A stretch of DNA of 49,255 bases, from contig NW_019773529.1 in assembly GCF_001039355.2 (NCBI RefSeq), forward strand, positions 16,974-66,228, given 5' to 3'. Shown here in pieces: positions 11,201-23,190 of the stretch. This DNA is from Lingula anatina (lineage: Eukaryota; Brachiopoda; Lingulata; Lingulida; Lingulidae). Below the pieces are notes generated by a model, which saw only the letters and a list, made by a program, of their open reading frames with translations, was not told where the DNA came from and did not search any database. The translations under genes and the position numbers were made by a program. Positions within the stretch are counted from its first letter, which is position 1. Each line of letters begins with the position of its first letter.

Positions 11201-12830
11201 CAGGGTTACCACTTAATATGGAATATTATTTTTTGTCGAGAAAATGTCGAGAAAATGTTCTACAAAATATTTAATTTCTCTCCAACTATTTTAAATCCAA
11301 AACTGAGGTGTCACTTTATGTTTAGCCAGGTGTGTTACCTAATTACCATGCAACTTTTGAAACAATTAATGTAAGCAATTGCATGTTCTGTGGTCAGAAA
11401 TTTGAGGGGTGGTCTTTTCGGCAATTTCTGCCCTTGTATAAAAGCGCATGGGTTTGGTCAATCTTTGGAGTGTATTTAGAGAAGCAACAAAGGGAGCGCT
11501 CTGAAACTTGTCAGTTACCTTAGAGAAGATATGGTTCGACAGCTAAGCAACGCAGCTTACTATGGGATTCTTGCTCTCAGAGAAAATGGCTAGAAACGGA
11601 CAGCCATTGCCAGACAATTCAACATTTTTCAGGAACCGTTAATAAAGTCCTCCAAACAAATGCTACAACAGGGGCACCTAATCCAATACTTCCATCAGGG
11701 TGTCCGCGTACCACACCAAGAAGACAGGATCGCCTTCTCCTTAGAGTGCGCCGTGCTGGTCGTACAAAGACAACCAGTGTCCTCAAAAAAGAGTGGCAGA
11801 ATGCCTTTCAAACGCCCGTTTCAAGGTCCCTTGTGAACAAAAGATTACAGCAAACTGGTTATTTTGCACGAAGACCAGTACGTAAACCACTGTTAACAGC
11901 AGGTCATATACAGTGACGTCTGCAATGGGCTGAGGACCACGTGCTTTTTCAGCCAAAACACTGGAATCACATCGTTTTCAGTGACGAGGTCAGATATGGA
12001 ATTTTAGGGGTTGACTGTCAAATCCGTGTCCGCCGACGTGTACAAGAGGCATAAAACGATTATTGTGTACTACTTAGGGTGCAAGCAGGGGGTGGTAACG
12101 TCTCTGTTTTGGGAGCATTCCATGCCGGTGCCCAGAACCAGTTGGTTTTTCTGGGAGGCAACCTCAACCAGGGTTCCTACAGAGACATTCTACAGCAAAC
12201 AATGCTTCGATTTGTAAGAGTCATCTTTAGGAACAGCTTTGTGTACCAAGACGACTGTGCAACCCCACATCGAGCTCGCAGAATCACTGTTTTTCTTCAA
12301 AACCAGTGGGTTCAGCAACTGCCCTGGCCTGCAAACTCCCCAGTAATGAACCCAATTGAAAATCTGTGGGCGGAAGTAACTCAGAGAATTAATAGCTATG
12401 GTAAATAGTGATGAAATGCGACAAGCAAATATCACTGCGCGGAATGATATCCGCATCCAAACTCTAAAAAACTTGTCACAGGGTATGGCATGAGGGCGCT
12501 GCAAGCGGCTGCTGGAGGTCATGACTTTTCATGATTTACTGTAATGATTTCTTTGACTGTGTAACTTATCACTGTCCATTTTCTTTAATATCTTAGCTTA
12601 AAGTTAATACTGACATCAAACTGTTGATATGGTTTTCTGGGGGTGTTCTTTTCTTTTGAATGACATCTTATGTCAGATTTGATATTATTGACCAAAATAT
12701 CTCACAATGGAAGACTGGATATTTTTCTCACTCAATGATATACTTTTTTGATGAATCAACCCAAAAAATATTTAATCAGCATTCAAAAATAACAATGATA
12801 AAAAATATTTTATATTAAGTAGCAACCCTG
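11201..12830 (+). mobile_element. Tc1-like DNA transposon, copy 2 (full length)
   Basis: The left terminus CAGGGTTACCACTTAATATG at 11201 and the right terminus (complement of CAGGGTTGCTACTTAATATA) ending at 12830 are flanked by TA at 11199-11200 and 12831-12832. The 1630-bp length is usual for Tc1-like elements. It contains one transposase pseudogene. It lies opposite to copy 1, about 10 kb away. Confidence 0.92.
11531..12406 (+). pseudogene. Tc1-like transposase, inactivated
   Basis: The likely start is ATG 11531 (MVRQLSNAAYYGI). DD34E landmarks: VFSDE near 11975, VYQDDCATPHRAR near 12242, NPIENLW near 12352. Lesions: TAG at 11591-11593, a frameshift in the helix-turn-helix/linker region around 11660, TGA at 11914-11916 (a probable CGA to TGA CpG decay, since copy 1 has Arg there), and TAA at 12052-12054. 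The TAA is shared with copy 1. The C-terminal frame 12079-12408 stays open. Confidence 0.88.
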
Positions 12831-12852
12831 TATCTATTCTATATCCAAGAAA

Positions 12853-13020
12853 TGAACAGCAAAGGAACCAACACTCAGCCCAGTGCAGGGAGACAGATGG
12901 CTTGGTAGTACCTTTGTGTGCTAGTAAGGAACATTAAGGAAACAACACTTAACCCAGTGCGGGCAGACAATGAACATACGTATCTGTTCTGGCAGTGACA
13001 GTACAGGAACCAACACTACC
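12853..13020. repeat. Short diverged tandem repeats upstream of the ROCO gene
   Basis: The phrase ggaa(c/a)caacact followed by cccagtgc(a/g)gg(g/c)agaca occurs twice (about 12865 and 12940). The first half recurs near 13007. The spacing is 65-80 bp. It lies between the Tc1 element and the ROCO start. Confidence 0.45.
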
Positions 13021-13105
13021 TACCATAACTATGATGTACTCACCAAAAATCATACTTGCCGAAAACAGGTAGTAAATATTTGAAGATTCTCCAATAAAAT
13101 AGAAA

Positions 13106-16100
13106 ATGGGTTTAGGCTCAAGCTTTCAGCCATTAATTTCAATGCAATATGGGGACCAGGAAAAAGTAGATATTCTTCATAAACTGGATGAAGATCCGAG
13201 TTACCAAGGGCCGGGCACGGACCAGATAGAAACATGGACAAAACTTAACATTACAGAACCGGAATGCAGGCTTCCAGATAGCATACTACGTTGTGCAAAT
13301 CTAAAGATGCTTAATATTTCCAATAATATATTTCTGAAAGAAGAATTAATTGTTACAATTTTTAGGCTGGAGGCACTTGAAGATTTAGCCATGTCCAATT
13401 GCAATATTACTTTCATTCCACCAGAAATAGGCTTGCCCCAAAATTTGAGAAAGCTTAACTTATCAGGCAACCAGCTTTCATCGATACCTCTGCCACTATG
13501 TGACCTCGTGACATTGGAGGAGCTTGATCTAAGGAACAACAACATAACAGCCATCACGCCAGATGTCGAAAGACTGTGCAAGTTGACGAAAATAGACATC
13601 TCCAGGAATCCTTTAGAAGAATTCCCACTTACAATATTAAATAATAAAAACTTGGAGAGTCTTAATCTGGATGGTGCTAGTATTACTACAGTGCCACTGC
13701 AGTTAGAGCAGCTCACAAATCTTAGTGAATTGAATTTGTCTAATAACACATTAGGGGGATTTCCACTGTCATTATTTGTGCTGGAAACACTAGAGGTCCT
13801 TGACCTCTCGAACAACAACATCGCCTATGTGCCACCTGAGATATCACAACTTAAGAATCTGAAGGAATTGAATCTTTCTCTTAATTGGTTGGAAGAATTC
13901 CCAATGTCAGTGTGTGAGCTAGGGACACTGGAGACCCTTGACCTCTCAACGACCAACATCACTACAGTGCCGTCTCAGATAACAGATCTAAAGAATCTGA
14001 AGAAATTGAGCCTGGCCTTGAGCAAGCTGACAGAATTTCCTATGACAGTGTGTGAGCTGGTGACACTGGAGACCCTTGACCTGTCGGGCATAAACATCAC
14101 TACAGTGCCACCTCAGATAACACAACTTACAAATCTGAAGGAATTGAATCTTTCTGGTAACCATTTGGAAGAGTTCATAATTTCATTATGTGAGCTAGTG
14201 ACCCTGGAGACGATCGACCTTAAAAACAATAGAATCGGCAAAGTCCCGCAACAAATTGAGCAACTACAAAAGCTAAAAAGCATTGAATTGGATGAAAATA
14301 AATTGACCCGGTTGCCCTCTGAAGTACGACAACTGTCTAGTCTCAGTAAATTCAGCTTGTCTGGGAACAACCTAGAACAACCTCCACAAGAAGTAGCAGA
14401 ACGTGGGATAAAAGCTATTAAGAGGTATTTTGATGATTTACTAAAAACCGAGGCAACATCATCATGTAGACTACAGGTCCAAGTTATTGGTGAAACATGT
14501 GCAGGGAAGACGAGTTTGGTGAAAACTCTGACATCCGGCAGGCCTTTCTTAACAACAATGGCAGACAGAACCCTCGTCATGGAACAGATTCAATGGTCAC
14601 CAAAGGAAGACGTCTTTCTCAACATTAATGATTTTGGAGGGCACGACGTCTACAAGGTCGCACATAACTTTTTCATAACCAAAGAGGCTGTCACACTGAT
14701 AGTGTTCAATCTTCAGACAGTGTCTTCTAAATACCAAGAAGCAGTCGGAAGCTGGATAGATAGCGTTTACAGCAGGGCACCAGAATCAGCTATACTGCTT
14801 GTGGGTACACATGCTGATTGCCTGAGAAGTGAAGAAGTAGACAAAGTAGAGAGAGAGCTTTCAAATGCTCTCAGTTCCCACTTAGGTGACATGGCATCCA
14901 ACTTTAGAACAAGGTTTGAGGAATTAGAGAAGAAAAGTAAGGATAAAGGATCGCTTAAATTGGCGTACAAAGAAAAAATGCAGCGAATTGAAAACCTTAT
15001 TCAGACTCCACCACGTGTTGATGAAATTTTATTTGTCATCAGTTCCAAAAACCACGATGGAGTTGCTGAACTCAAGGAAGAGTTGGTTAAAAAAACGAGA
15101 GAAAAGAGATATATATTGCCAGAGTCTTGGCTGCAGCAGGTGGAGCACATTGAGACGGCAAAGCGTTGTAAACAAGATCCTTTCCTAACATTTAAGTCCT
15201 TTGTTAACATGACAAGGTTGAAACCATCACGAATGCTGGGAGGTGATGATGCTCAAAGAGCTGAAGACGTGCTGAGTTTTTTGCATGCCACCGGTGTTGT
15301 GCTTTGGTTCAGAGATAAGCCATTGTTGAAGACGTTCATATTCCACAGACAAGATGTCTTCATTGATATCTTGAAGGCAGTTCTTCGTCATGATATTGAT
15401 TCTATACTTGTATATGATACCGACCCTTTCAAGCAGAAGTTCACCCTGGAGATATTTGAATCTGCCAAGAGAGATGCGATGCAAAGAGGTATTATCAGTA
15501 GAACCATGCTGGAATGTTTGTGGTGGAGATTTAACTTTGGAAAACAGGGCCATGACGCCATGTTAGAGTTGCTTGAAAATTTTGAGATTTGTTACGTTGT
15601 AAATGATGTAGATGAAGATAGGTACCATTTCCCATGGCTATTGGGTGAAGATCAACATGAAGATGTTTCTTCCAGTTGGCCCATAGTTCCAGCCAGAGAT
15701 GAATCGCAAATTTCCACTGAAATTCATTTTCCCGTCACCTGTCCCACCGGACTGTACGAAATGGCGGCAGTGCATCTCCATGACCACTTGGGGCAATTCA
15801 AGGCATCAAGACGAGACTGGAAACACGGTTTCTATGCAAAGCTTGACAACCAATGTGGAATTTGTTTTAAAAGAGAAGTTCCTGGTGTGTCACCCAACGG
15901 CGTTATTCGACTTTCTATACGTGGCAATGATCCCATCCAAGTGAAGAAATACAGCCTGAGGATATTTCAAGATCTTCTATCCCTGACAGAAAAAGAATGT
16001 CCCGGTTCTCCTCGGGATGAATTCCTGGTGTGTCCACACTGTGTGCACGAAGAGAACAATCCACCAACGCTGTTTGACACCCCTCTATATCTCCTGAGTG

Positions 16101-17653
16101 TTCCCCCTGAAGCACCGGTTCCCTACCACCCGTGTCCAGAAGAAGCACCTAAGTATATGGCTTCTGCAGATTTCTTCTATCCAGTGACAGCGGGTGAATA
16201 TATTTTGATATCATACCTTTTTATTTACACTGTGTATAAAACTCTTTGACCGCATATAAGACCTGGTATGTAATTTGGTGTTACCTATTGAGCAGGACGG
16301 GGAGTTCGTTTTAACTTAAGAAATTTCACTTGCCGAAACCATCAAATGTGGCATTAAAATAGAGAGCAATCTTTTCTCGTTTCATATTTGAAGGGAAAGT
16401 GACAGAGCTGCACTACACGTCACTTCAGAAACATTTGGTGCAAGTTGTGGATGATGTCCGAGGCTCCCGTCATGAGATTTTACGTCGCCTCGCTAAAGCC
16501 GATGTCATAACAGAGAAAGAGAAAAAAGCATCCTTGGTGCTGGGAGAGGAAGACAGACTTATTGGATTCCTTCGGAGAAAGAATGATTCCGCTTTCTATA
16601 TATTCTGTGGTGCTCTACATGATAGTGGTCATGTTGAAACTGTTCAACTTTTGAGGTTAGTAGGGAGTTTGTATGTTCTTCCAAGCTAAAGTTGGTCTTA
16701 AGGTTGGTATTTTTTCCAGAATGCATTCGAACTGAACAATAATGAATTATATTTAGCACACACACACCACTCCTCCAATTGAGTTCAGTTACATATCATT
16801 CACTTTATGATTTCGTCATCACCATAAAAGCAATATATATGCATGCATGCATACATTCTAGTATCATTCTACCGCCAGTCCAAATTGTTCTTGTGAACTA
16901 ATAATTAAACATTTCCAAATATTCTTTGCACGTGTACACAATCCTAAAATAGGTTGTTGTTTTAACCTTTACCTGGTCTTTACACTTAGGCCTACTGACT
17001 GCTGCCAAATGAGTAAGGATTTATTCATCTATTTTATTGTGCTGCAATTCATCTGATGATATTTCAACATTGAAAACACTGTGAATGTTTTTACTACATG
17101 CAGCGTGTGGAGTAACGTAGTTTGACACATTTGGGGAAACAAGTGCTTTAATGTGAGATTTGAAACAATAAATTATAAATAAATGGATTATGATTAAAGT
17201 TTGTGACGGAAACTGTAGTTTATCATAAAGGATGGCACAATATGTTTCCATGTATTATCAGTGTCTTTTCGTCGTCTTGTGGTTATTCTTCTTTATTATT
17301 TCAAAATGTTATGCAAGATTCAATTTGAAAGAAAAAAGACGAAAATGAATTAGGTTATTATAACATCATAACTGATCTAATAATTAACACTTGCATATTT
17401 CAGATTACCGGACCTGGCCATGATGCTACCAAAGGATAACTTCAAAGCACTTCTACAAAGATTACGGTCAAAAGACGTTATGTCACAAGGAGATATTGAT
17501 GCAGTGATGAGTAAAACAACACAGCAATTGAGGGTATCGGCACTAGTGAAAACGTTAAGGGAAAACAAGAATAGCCACGAGGCAGGACGCGCCTTTGATG
17601 AATTCCGAGATGCTCTGTATGACGAGATTAGAAGGCTAAAAGGAATGTACTAG
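13106..17653 (+). CDS. LRR-Roc-COR (ROCO) protein with two C-terminal CARD-like domains, 1199 aa
   Basis: Predicted intracellular signalling GTPase scaffold. Exons: 13106-16193, 16394-16655, 17404-17653. Both introns are GT-AG, and 3600 coding bases stay in frame. An in-frame TAG at 13100 supports the start. The N-terminus MGLGSS fits N-myristoylation. Residues ~40-435 are about 16-17 leucine-rich repeats. Roc GTPase: P-loop GETCAGKT 462-469, DFGGH 509-513, THAD 568-571. The COR-like region is roughly 650-900. CPHC (976-979) with Cys965 and Cys1010 suggests a small metal site. Exon 2 encodes a complete CARD (~1030-1117, ending in the FCGALHDSGH signature). Exon 3 encodes a second CARD-like helical domain (~1118-1199). 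There is no kinase, unlike LRRK1/2. The layout resembles MFHAS1-like and invertebrate ROCO-death-fold proteins. The CARDs imply recruitment of CARD adaptors or caspases (inference). A 5' non-coding exon is possible (acceptor-like cag near 13069). Confidence 0.9.
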
Positions 17654-18081
17654 GTGTATGCCTAAAATTGTACTGATTATTATTATTATTATATGGTGAT
17701 GACGATGTTGCTGTCGTTGTTGTTAATAACCCCTCTATTTACTATCTGATTATGTAACTTTTAAAAATTCACCCGGTCAACTCCAATAATAATAATAATA
17801 ATTATTATTATTATTATAAATCAGTATGTATATATAATACGATGTAAGCTGATACATGAAAAATATAATGAATATTATAATGTTATTACTTAGAAGGGCT
17901 AAACGTTATACTTAGTCGGTATGGCGGTGTTGAGCAGAATATTATTCACAATTTTAAGTGGATAGCTAACAGATACTGTATTTTGTATCTGAAGTAAAAT
18001 ATATCGTAGGATAAATTACCGCACTCAGAATCTGTTCGCTAGATATTAGCCGCAACTGTTTATAATCCGGAATATATTGAT

Positions 18082-18082
<1 letters not shown>
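17654..18082. other. 3' flank of the ROCO gene; microsatellites
   Basis: Contains tat/aat trinucleotide runs (17677-17693 and 17786-17817). No canonical AATAAA was found within this stretch, so the polyadenylation site is unresolved. Confidence 0.5.

Positions 18083-18161
<79 letters not shown>
18083..18161. repeat. Poly-T tract, about 79 bp
   Basis: An almost pure T run. It could be the poly-A of a minus-strand retrotransposed copy, but nothing recognisable flanks it. Its length may be unreliable in assembly. Confidence 0.9.
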
Positions 18162-18162
<1 letters not shown>

Positions 18163-18238
18163 TTTTATAGGTGTGATGCCTTTAAGGAGACGGACTAAAC
18201 GCGTCTGTTATTGCAGTCATCTTCCACGTCAACATGAA

Positions 18239-18995
18239 ACTACAGGTAGACTAAAGTTTACTGTATATAAAATGTGTATATATCTGTAGACATTGCAGAA
18301 TTAATACTACAGGTAGACTAAAGTTTACTGTATATAAAATGTGTATATACCTGTAGACATTGCAGAATAAATACTACAGGTAGACTAAAGTTTACTGTAT
18401 ATAAAATGTGTATATACCTGTAGACATTGCAGAATTAAGACTACAGGTAGACTGAAGTTTACTGTATATAAAATACGTATATACCTGTAGACATTGCAGA
18501 ATTAAGACTACAGGTAGACTGACGTTCACAATATATAATAGGTATATATCTGTAGACATGACAGAAATGGTACTACAGGTAGACTGAAGTTCACTGTGCA
18601 TAATATGTATATATCTGTAGACGTAACAGAATTGATGCTACAGGTAGACCGAAGTTTACTGTATATAAAATATGTATATACCTGTAGACATGACAGAATT
18701 GATAAATCAGGTTGACTGAAATTCACTGTATATAATATGTATATATCTGTAGACATGACAGAATTGATACTACAAGTAGACTGAAGTTTATTTATATAAT
18801 ATGTATATATCTGTAGACATAACAGAATTTATAATACAGGTAGACTGAAGTTTACTGTATATAATATGTATATATCTGTAGACATGACAGAATTGATACT
18901 ACAAGTAGACTGAAGTTTATTTATATAATATGTATATATCTGTAGACATAACAGAATTTATAATACAGGTAGACTGAAGTTTACGATATGTAATA
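18239..18995. repeat. Minisatellite, 64-67 bp unit, about 12 copies
   Basis: Units start with tacaggtagact at about 18241, 18307, 18374, 18441, 18508, 18572, 18638, 18706, 18770, 18834, 18900 and 18964. Each unit holds tacaggta and, about 40 bp later, its complement tacctgta (or a variant), so every unit can fold. Later units alternate in pairs (18770/18900 and 18834/18964), which suggests expansion by dimers. Confidence 0.9.
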
Positions 18996-19440
18996 CCTGT
19001 ATGTATGTCGTTTGTACACTTTACAGAATTGCAGGATGAATCAAACGAAGCAAACTAAAATGATGTAAATATCCTTTGACTTAGCTGTCCAAGCACTGAA
19101 ATGTTTACCTTGCAATTTCAGAGTATATTGGACATAGATCCTTAAACCGTTTCCAATTTGTGAATATCTGCAAATATAAGGTGTGACTGACACTACACAT
19201 TTTACTTGCCACGTGCCTTCTCTTATACACGACATCATTTAATCACAGGTATTAAAACGAGTTTATGAACTATCATTTGAAATGGGTGGCGACTCTCTTG
19301 TTGCAAAATATTTAAAGAGGGTTATTTTTGTCATCTTTATTTGCAATCAAAGCGAATTGGGCTTCAATCACTATATTTCTGTTGAATATATACTTTTGCA
19401 AATCAGTGCTTCGAGGCAAATAGTGAAATATGTTGTTTAA

Positions 19441-20037
19441 AGTCATAATAACTCTTCGTTTTGCCCAAACATTCAAACACAAATTCAAAGTTAATCCAGG
19501 TTTTTTTTCCTTAACGTACGGTTTTTTGTTAAAATCTCTTAAGGGATTTTAACTGACGGAGCCCTCTCTCTGACATGGCAAGTTCACGCGATATCGAGCG
19601 ATAGTTTCTGGTGACCTACTTAAAACCGCGGGAAAAGCAGACAACAAGAACACTATATAACAATATTATAAGATTCATAAGATATATTCCTCTTATTGCT
19701 CAAAATGCATTTATATCTACAATGTGTGCAATTCTGGGCTTTTCGTTATCCGACGCACTGTACAAAAACTCGCAACTTACGTCTATGGGTTTCCCGCCAT
19801 GTTATTTTGGTCTCAAATGAACGCGAGAATCCGCGTGACACCTAAACGTCATTGTCAACGGATGCACTTGTCGACCGCGAAGAAAGGCATCGAAAGCCCA
19901 AGTGACAAGCACAGATTTTAGTTTTACTACAATAACAGCCGTTTTAGTGGGAAAATGAAATAGAATAGATTTCCAGGCGTTGTTTACAATGTATTTCTTG
20001 CGGAATTTTGAATCTCAAAGGAAGAGTTATTATTGCT
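19441..20037. mobile_element. TTAA-flanked MITE, copy 1
   Basis: Terminal inverted repeats AGTCATAATAACTCTTCG and (reversed right end) AGCAATAATAACTCTTCC are flanked by TTAA at 19437-19440 and 20038-20041. 597 bp. It is highly similar to 38414-39085 over its length. It has no transposase frame; the internal 60-70 codon frames are shared non-coding sequence. TTAA targeting suggests piggyBac- or Kolobok-driven mobilisation. Confidence 0.85.
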
Positions 20038-22018
20038 TTAAGCCGAGCGACTGATATTTTACGTGTTGCATATGAATATTTTGTGTATTATAAAGTTAAA
20101 AACCCATTTAGCCTACTGGGGACATGTACATATATATGTAGCATTTTCATATACACCATTTAAAACCTATGCTATCTTATATTTCTAACCTCAGGTACCC
20201 CTTGTATTTTACATAGAGGGGAAGAGGGATGTGTTTTACACATTCACTTTAGTAAATGCCATAACGTTTGATATAATTGGGTTACGCCTACTCAGAAAGT
20301 ATTAGATGGTTGGCGACAATTTCACAGGTGGATCTGAGTCAAAAGTTGAATTAAATTTTGAAGAAAATGGTGTAGATTGAAGCAGCATTAATAGAGGGCA
20401 GTCCACTTAAAGTCTTGCAAATATACCTGCTTCAAAGTAAGATGCAACAAGCTAGCATTCTGTACAAATGTCTGTACTTAAGAAGTAGAAGCTGATGAAA
20501 TTAGAAGGGGGTGAAATTAGAAGGGGGTGAAGGGTGCGGTTGGACCTTTTCCAACTGATCCTTTAAGGATATGATTACAAAAAAACATAAAATTTTAAAA
20601 TTCTGCGAGACATTCTAGGTGTGTATGAGCCAACGTGGAGAAGACAGTAAAAATTGATAGACAGCCCCCCCCCCCCCCCCCAAGCTGTCTCTAGCGGAAT
20701 GCATATATTACCAGTGACCGGTGAATTTAGTGATGTGCATATACGTTTTATAAATAGCTTAAAGTCTATATGTAGCCAAAAACTGTAATTTAAAGTAAAC
20801 ATGCACATGATATGACAGCTCAATCAGAATATGTGAGCAATATAGCAAGTTAAAGACATTTGAGTCAAATTATAAGCTAAAAAATGGTTAAGGAGGATTT
20901 AACTTATTTTGTGGCGTATTTGTGAGCCATATGACGACTAGCTTTATTATTGAAGATAAGATGTATACTGTATGTACATGTAATACATCTTGAATGTGTG
21001 TATGTATGTAGCACTGTAGCATCTTCATCTGACTTTGGTCGGACTATATAACAAGTTTGTACATGTGTGTTATGTTATATACTGAACATAATGTGATGTA
21101 GCAGTAAAAATCGTGCGTCATAGTGGCATCTTTTACTGGCTTTGTGAACAGACCATCGACTTGTAAACTGATATGCACATGTATCATCAGCCGGTAAACA
21201 ACCAGATGTATTATTTGGAAAGTGCATAGTCACATTTTCCTGATTTCATACACATTACAACGACTTATTTACATACATGTATGTCTTATATTATCAGCGG
21301 GAACAGAATGTTATGTTTATATAAGTACGTGTCCCGTTGTGTATACATGAATAAGCAAGTAATTTTGACATTATGAGCACCCAGATATATATGTTATACA
21401 TGTATCCTAAACTAAAACACAATGGAATGTATTCAAAAAGGTGCATCTTTTTGTGCACTTTCAGAGCATTAACTATAGTAATTATCATCATTTTACATGT
21501 TGCATACGTTCTATTATCAGACAAGATGTAGTGATGTCATGCTAGATGTTTAAAAGTAAAACTTAAAGCGTGATAGAAATGGTTTGGGTTGTTTTATATA
21601 CATGTAATGAAGTGTCTAGGATTATTAGCAGAAAAAAATCATCGATCAGTGGAAATATGATTATAAAGAATTTAAAGGATTTAGATGATAAGATGCTTAT
21701 TATTTTTATTCATATCAATTATCCGTGTTAATAAAGAACAGAATGTATTATCTACAAAAATACATTTCTTTCTTTTTATCCTTTCTGAATTGATAGACGC
21801 AATTTCGATGTGACGGGCTCAACTGAAATTTAGGCAATTAAAGTTTACAGAAAATGATATGTCCCGCCTGTTTACCTACATTTAAGTTCACAAAATTTTT
21901 CTAAACTTGTTGATAATTCTCGAGTCCAAAACGAGGATAATTTTTTACCAAAAATATTGCTTGTACAAAGTGTCAAATCCAAATTGGAGGTGATTTCAAA
22001 GCATAAAAGCAACAACGT

Positions 22019-22141
22019 TAAGGATTTACCCGGGGCCAATTGTACAAGTAGCTTTAATTTCCACATACCAATTCAATATCTAATGCATTCCTTCATTTGA
22101 AAAAGAAAAGCATTTCCTCCAATTAGGGTATACCGTGCTCA
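22019..22141. repeat. Diverged direct repeat (partner 22538-22637)
   Basis: Both copies read taaggatttaccc, ggccaattgta, taatttccacat and end with accgtgct. They lie 0.5 kb apart in the same orientation. Nature unknown. Confidence 0.6.
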
Positions 22142-23009
22142 ATAAGACACACTGTACGTGTTCCTGTGCAGTGTACTCTGCAGATGAAGGTTTTTCAAAA
22201 AAACGTTGGTATAAAATTATTCGGTTCCTTAAGTGCATCACAAGACAAAATAGTAAAAACGAAACGTCGAATCGACATCGAGACCCAGCTTTGCCTAAGT
22301 ATTTTTTGTCTTTTATGCTGTTTTCCAACTTTGAACAACTTTAAACAACTCATATGCCAAATACTGATTTCCCATCCATTTTATGCTTGTGGACAGTTTG
22401 GATAGAACCCTCCCCCCCCCCCCCCCCCCCCAAGCAACATCCGACTATTGGGACACACCCGCTCAAAGATGTAAATAATTCCTATCCCAAATAATCACAC
22501 AGGTGGTATTTTGAAGGTGAGATAAACAGACTGGTTAAGGATTTACCCGCGGCCAATTGTACTAGTAACTTTAATTTCCACATCCAATCAAAACCCTATG
22601 CATTTCTCCATTAAGGGTAGACCGTGCTACCGACTCGTTAGCAAACTTATAAAATGTGTATGGCCTACTTTAACATGATATTGACGAGTAACAATGTCGG
22701 TATTATGAAAACTGAAAAGGGGAGTAATGATGCAGAGGAATAACAAACTATGCAGGGAAATAAGAATGCAGGGAAGGAAGATGCGGGGGGGAGGGTACCG
22801 GTGTGGGGGAGTAACGCTTAACACTAACTTTACAGGGGATGTATTGATGCGGGCTTTTTGGGCGAGGGGTCAAATCGATGGGCATGATGCCAAAATTTAC
22901 TTGGGGGTGACGCGGTTGTGGACTAGCAAAAGCCACAAACTTGCCGGTCAGTTACACATATTCTGTCATAGGAAGAGAAGAGAGTAGAGAGAGATTGATT
23001 TCGCCGAAA

Positions 23010-23190
23010 CCCTTATAAACGGTTCAGTTATGTACACGGTCGCCAATCAGAGCAAGTTAGACAGTGAACAGTTTTACCTCTGTAACCAATCAGGAGAGAT
23101 TGCGCAACGTCACAGGAAAAGTTTCAACCTGCACGTCGGACTGTGCTTTACTTATAGAGACATCTACCGGCAGTATTATAAATTAATCTC
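23010..23190 (+). promoter_or_regulatory. Possible orphan promoter-like region
   Basis: Two CCAATCAG boxes (about 23045 and 23085) and TATA-like words (ttataaac near 23011, attataaatt near 23176) occur within 170 bp of CpG-richer sequence. No downstream gene was found. This rests on short words only and may be chance. Confidence 0.2.

Noticed and set aside
13201-13821. 206-codon antisense frame (also 14113-14580)
   Set aside because: Shadows of the ROCO LRR and Roc coding sequence; Leu/Ser-rich complements of LRR codons.
18077-18289. 70-codon frame rich in Phe
   Set aside because: Made almost wholly from the poly-T tract; no coding evidence.
18239-18995. Regularly spaced repeats resembling a CRISPR array
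   Set aside because: Whole units are conserved with no unique spacers, and the DNA is eukaryotic; it is a minisatellite.
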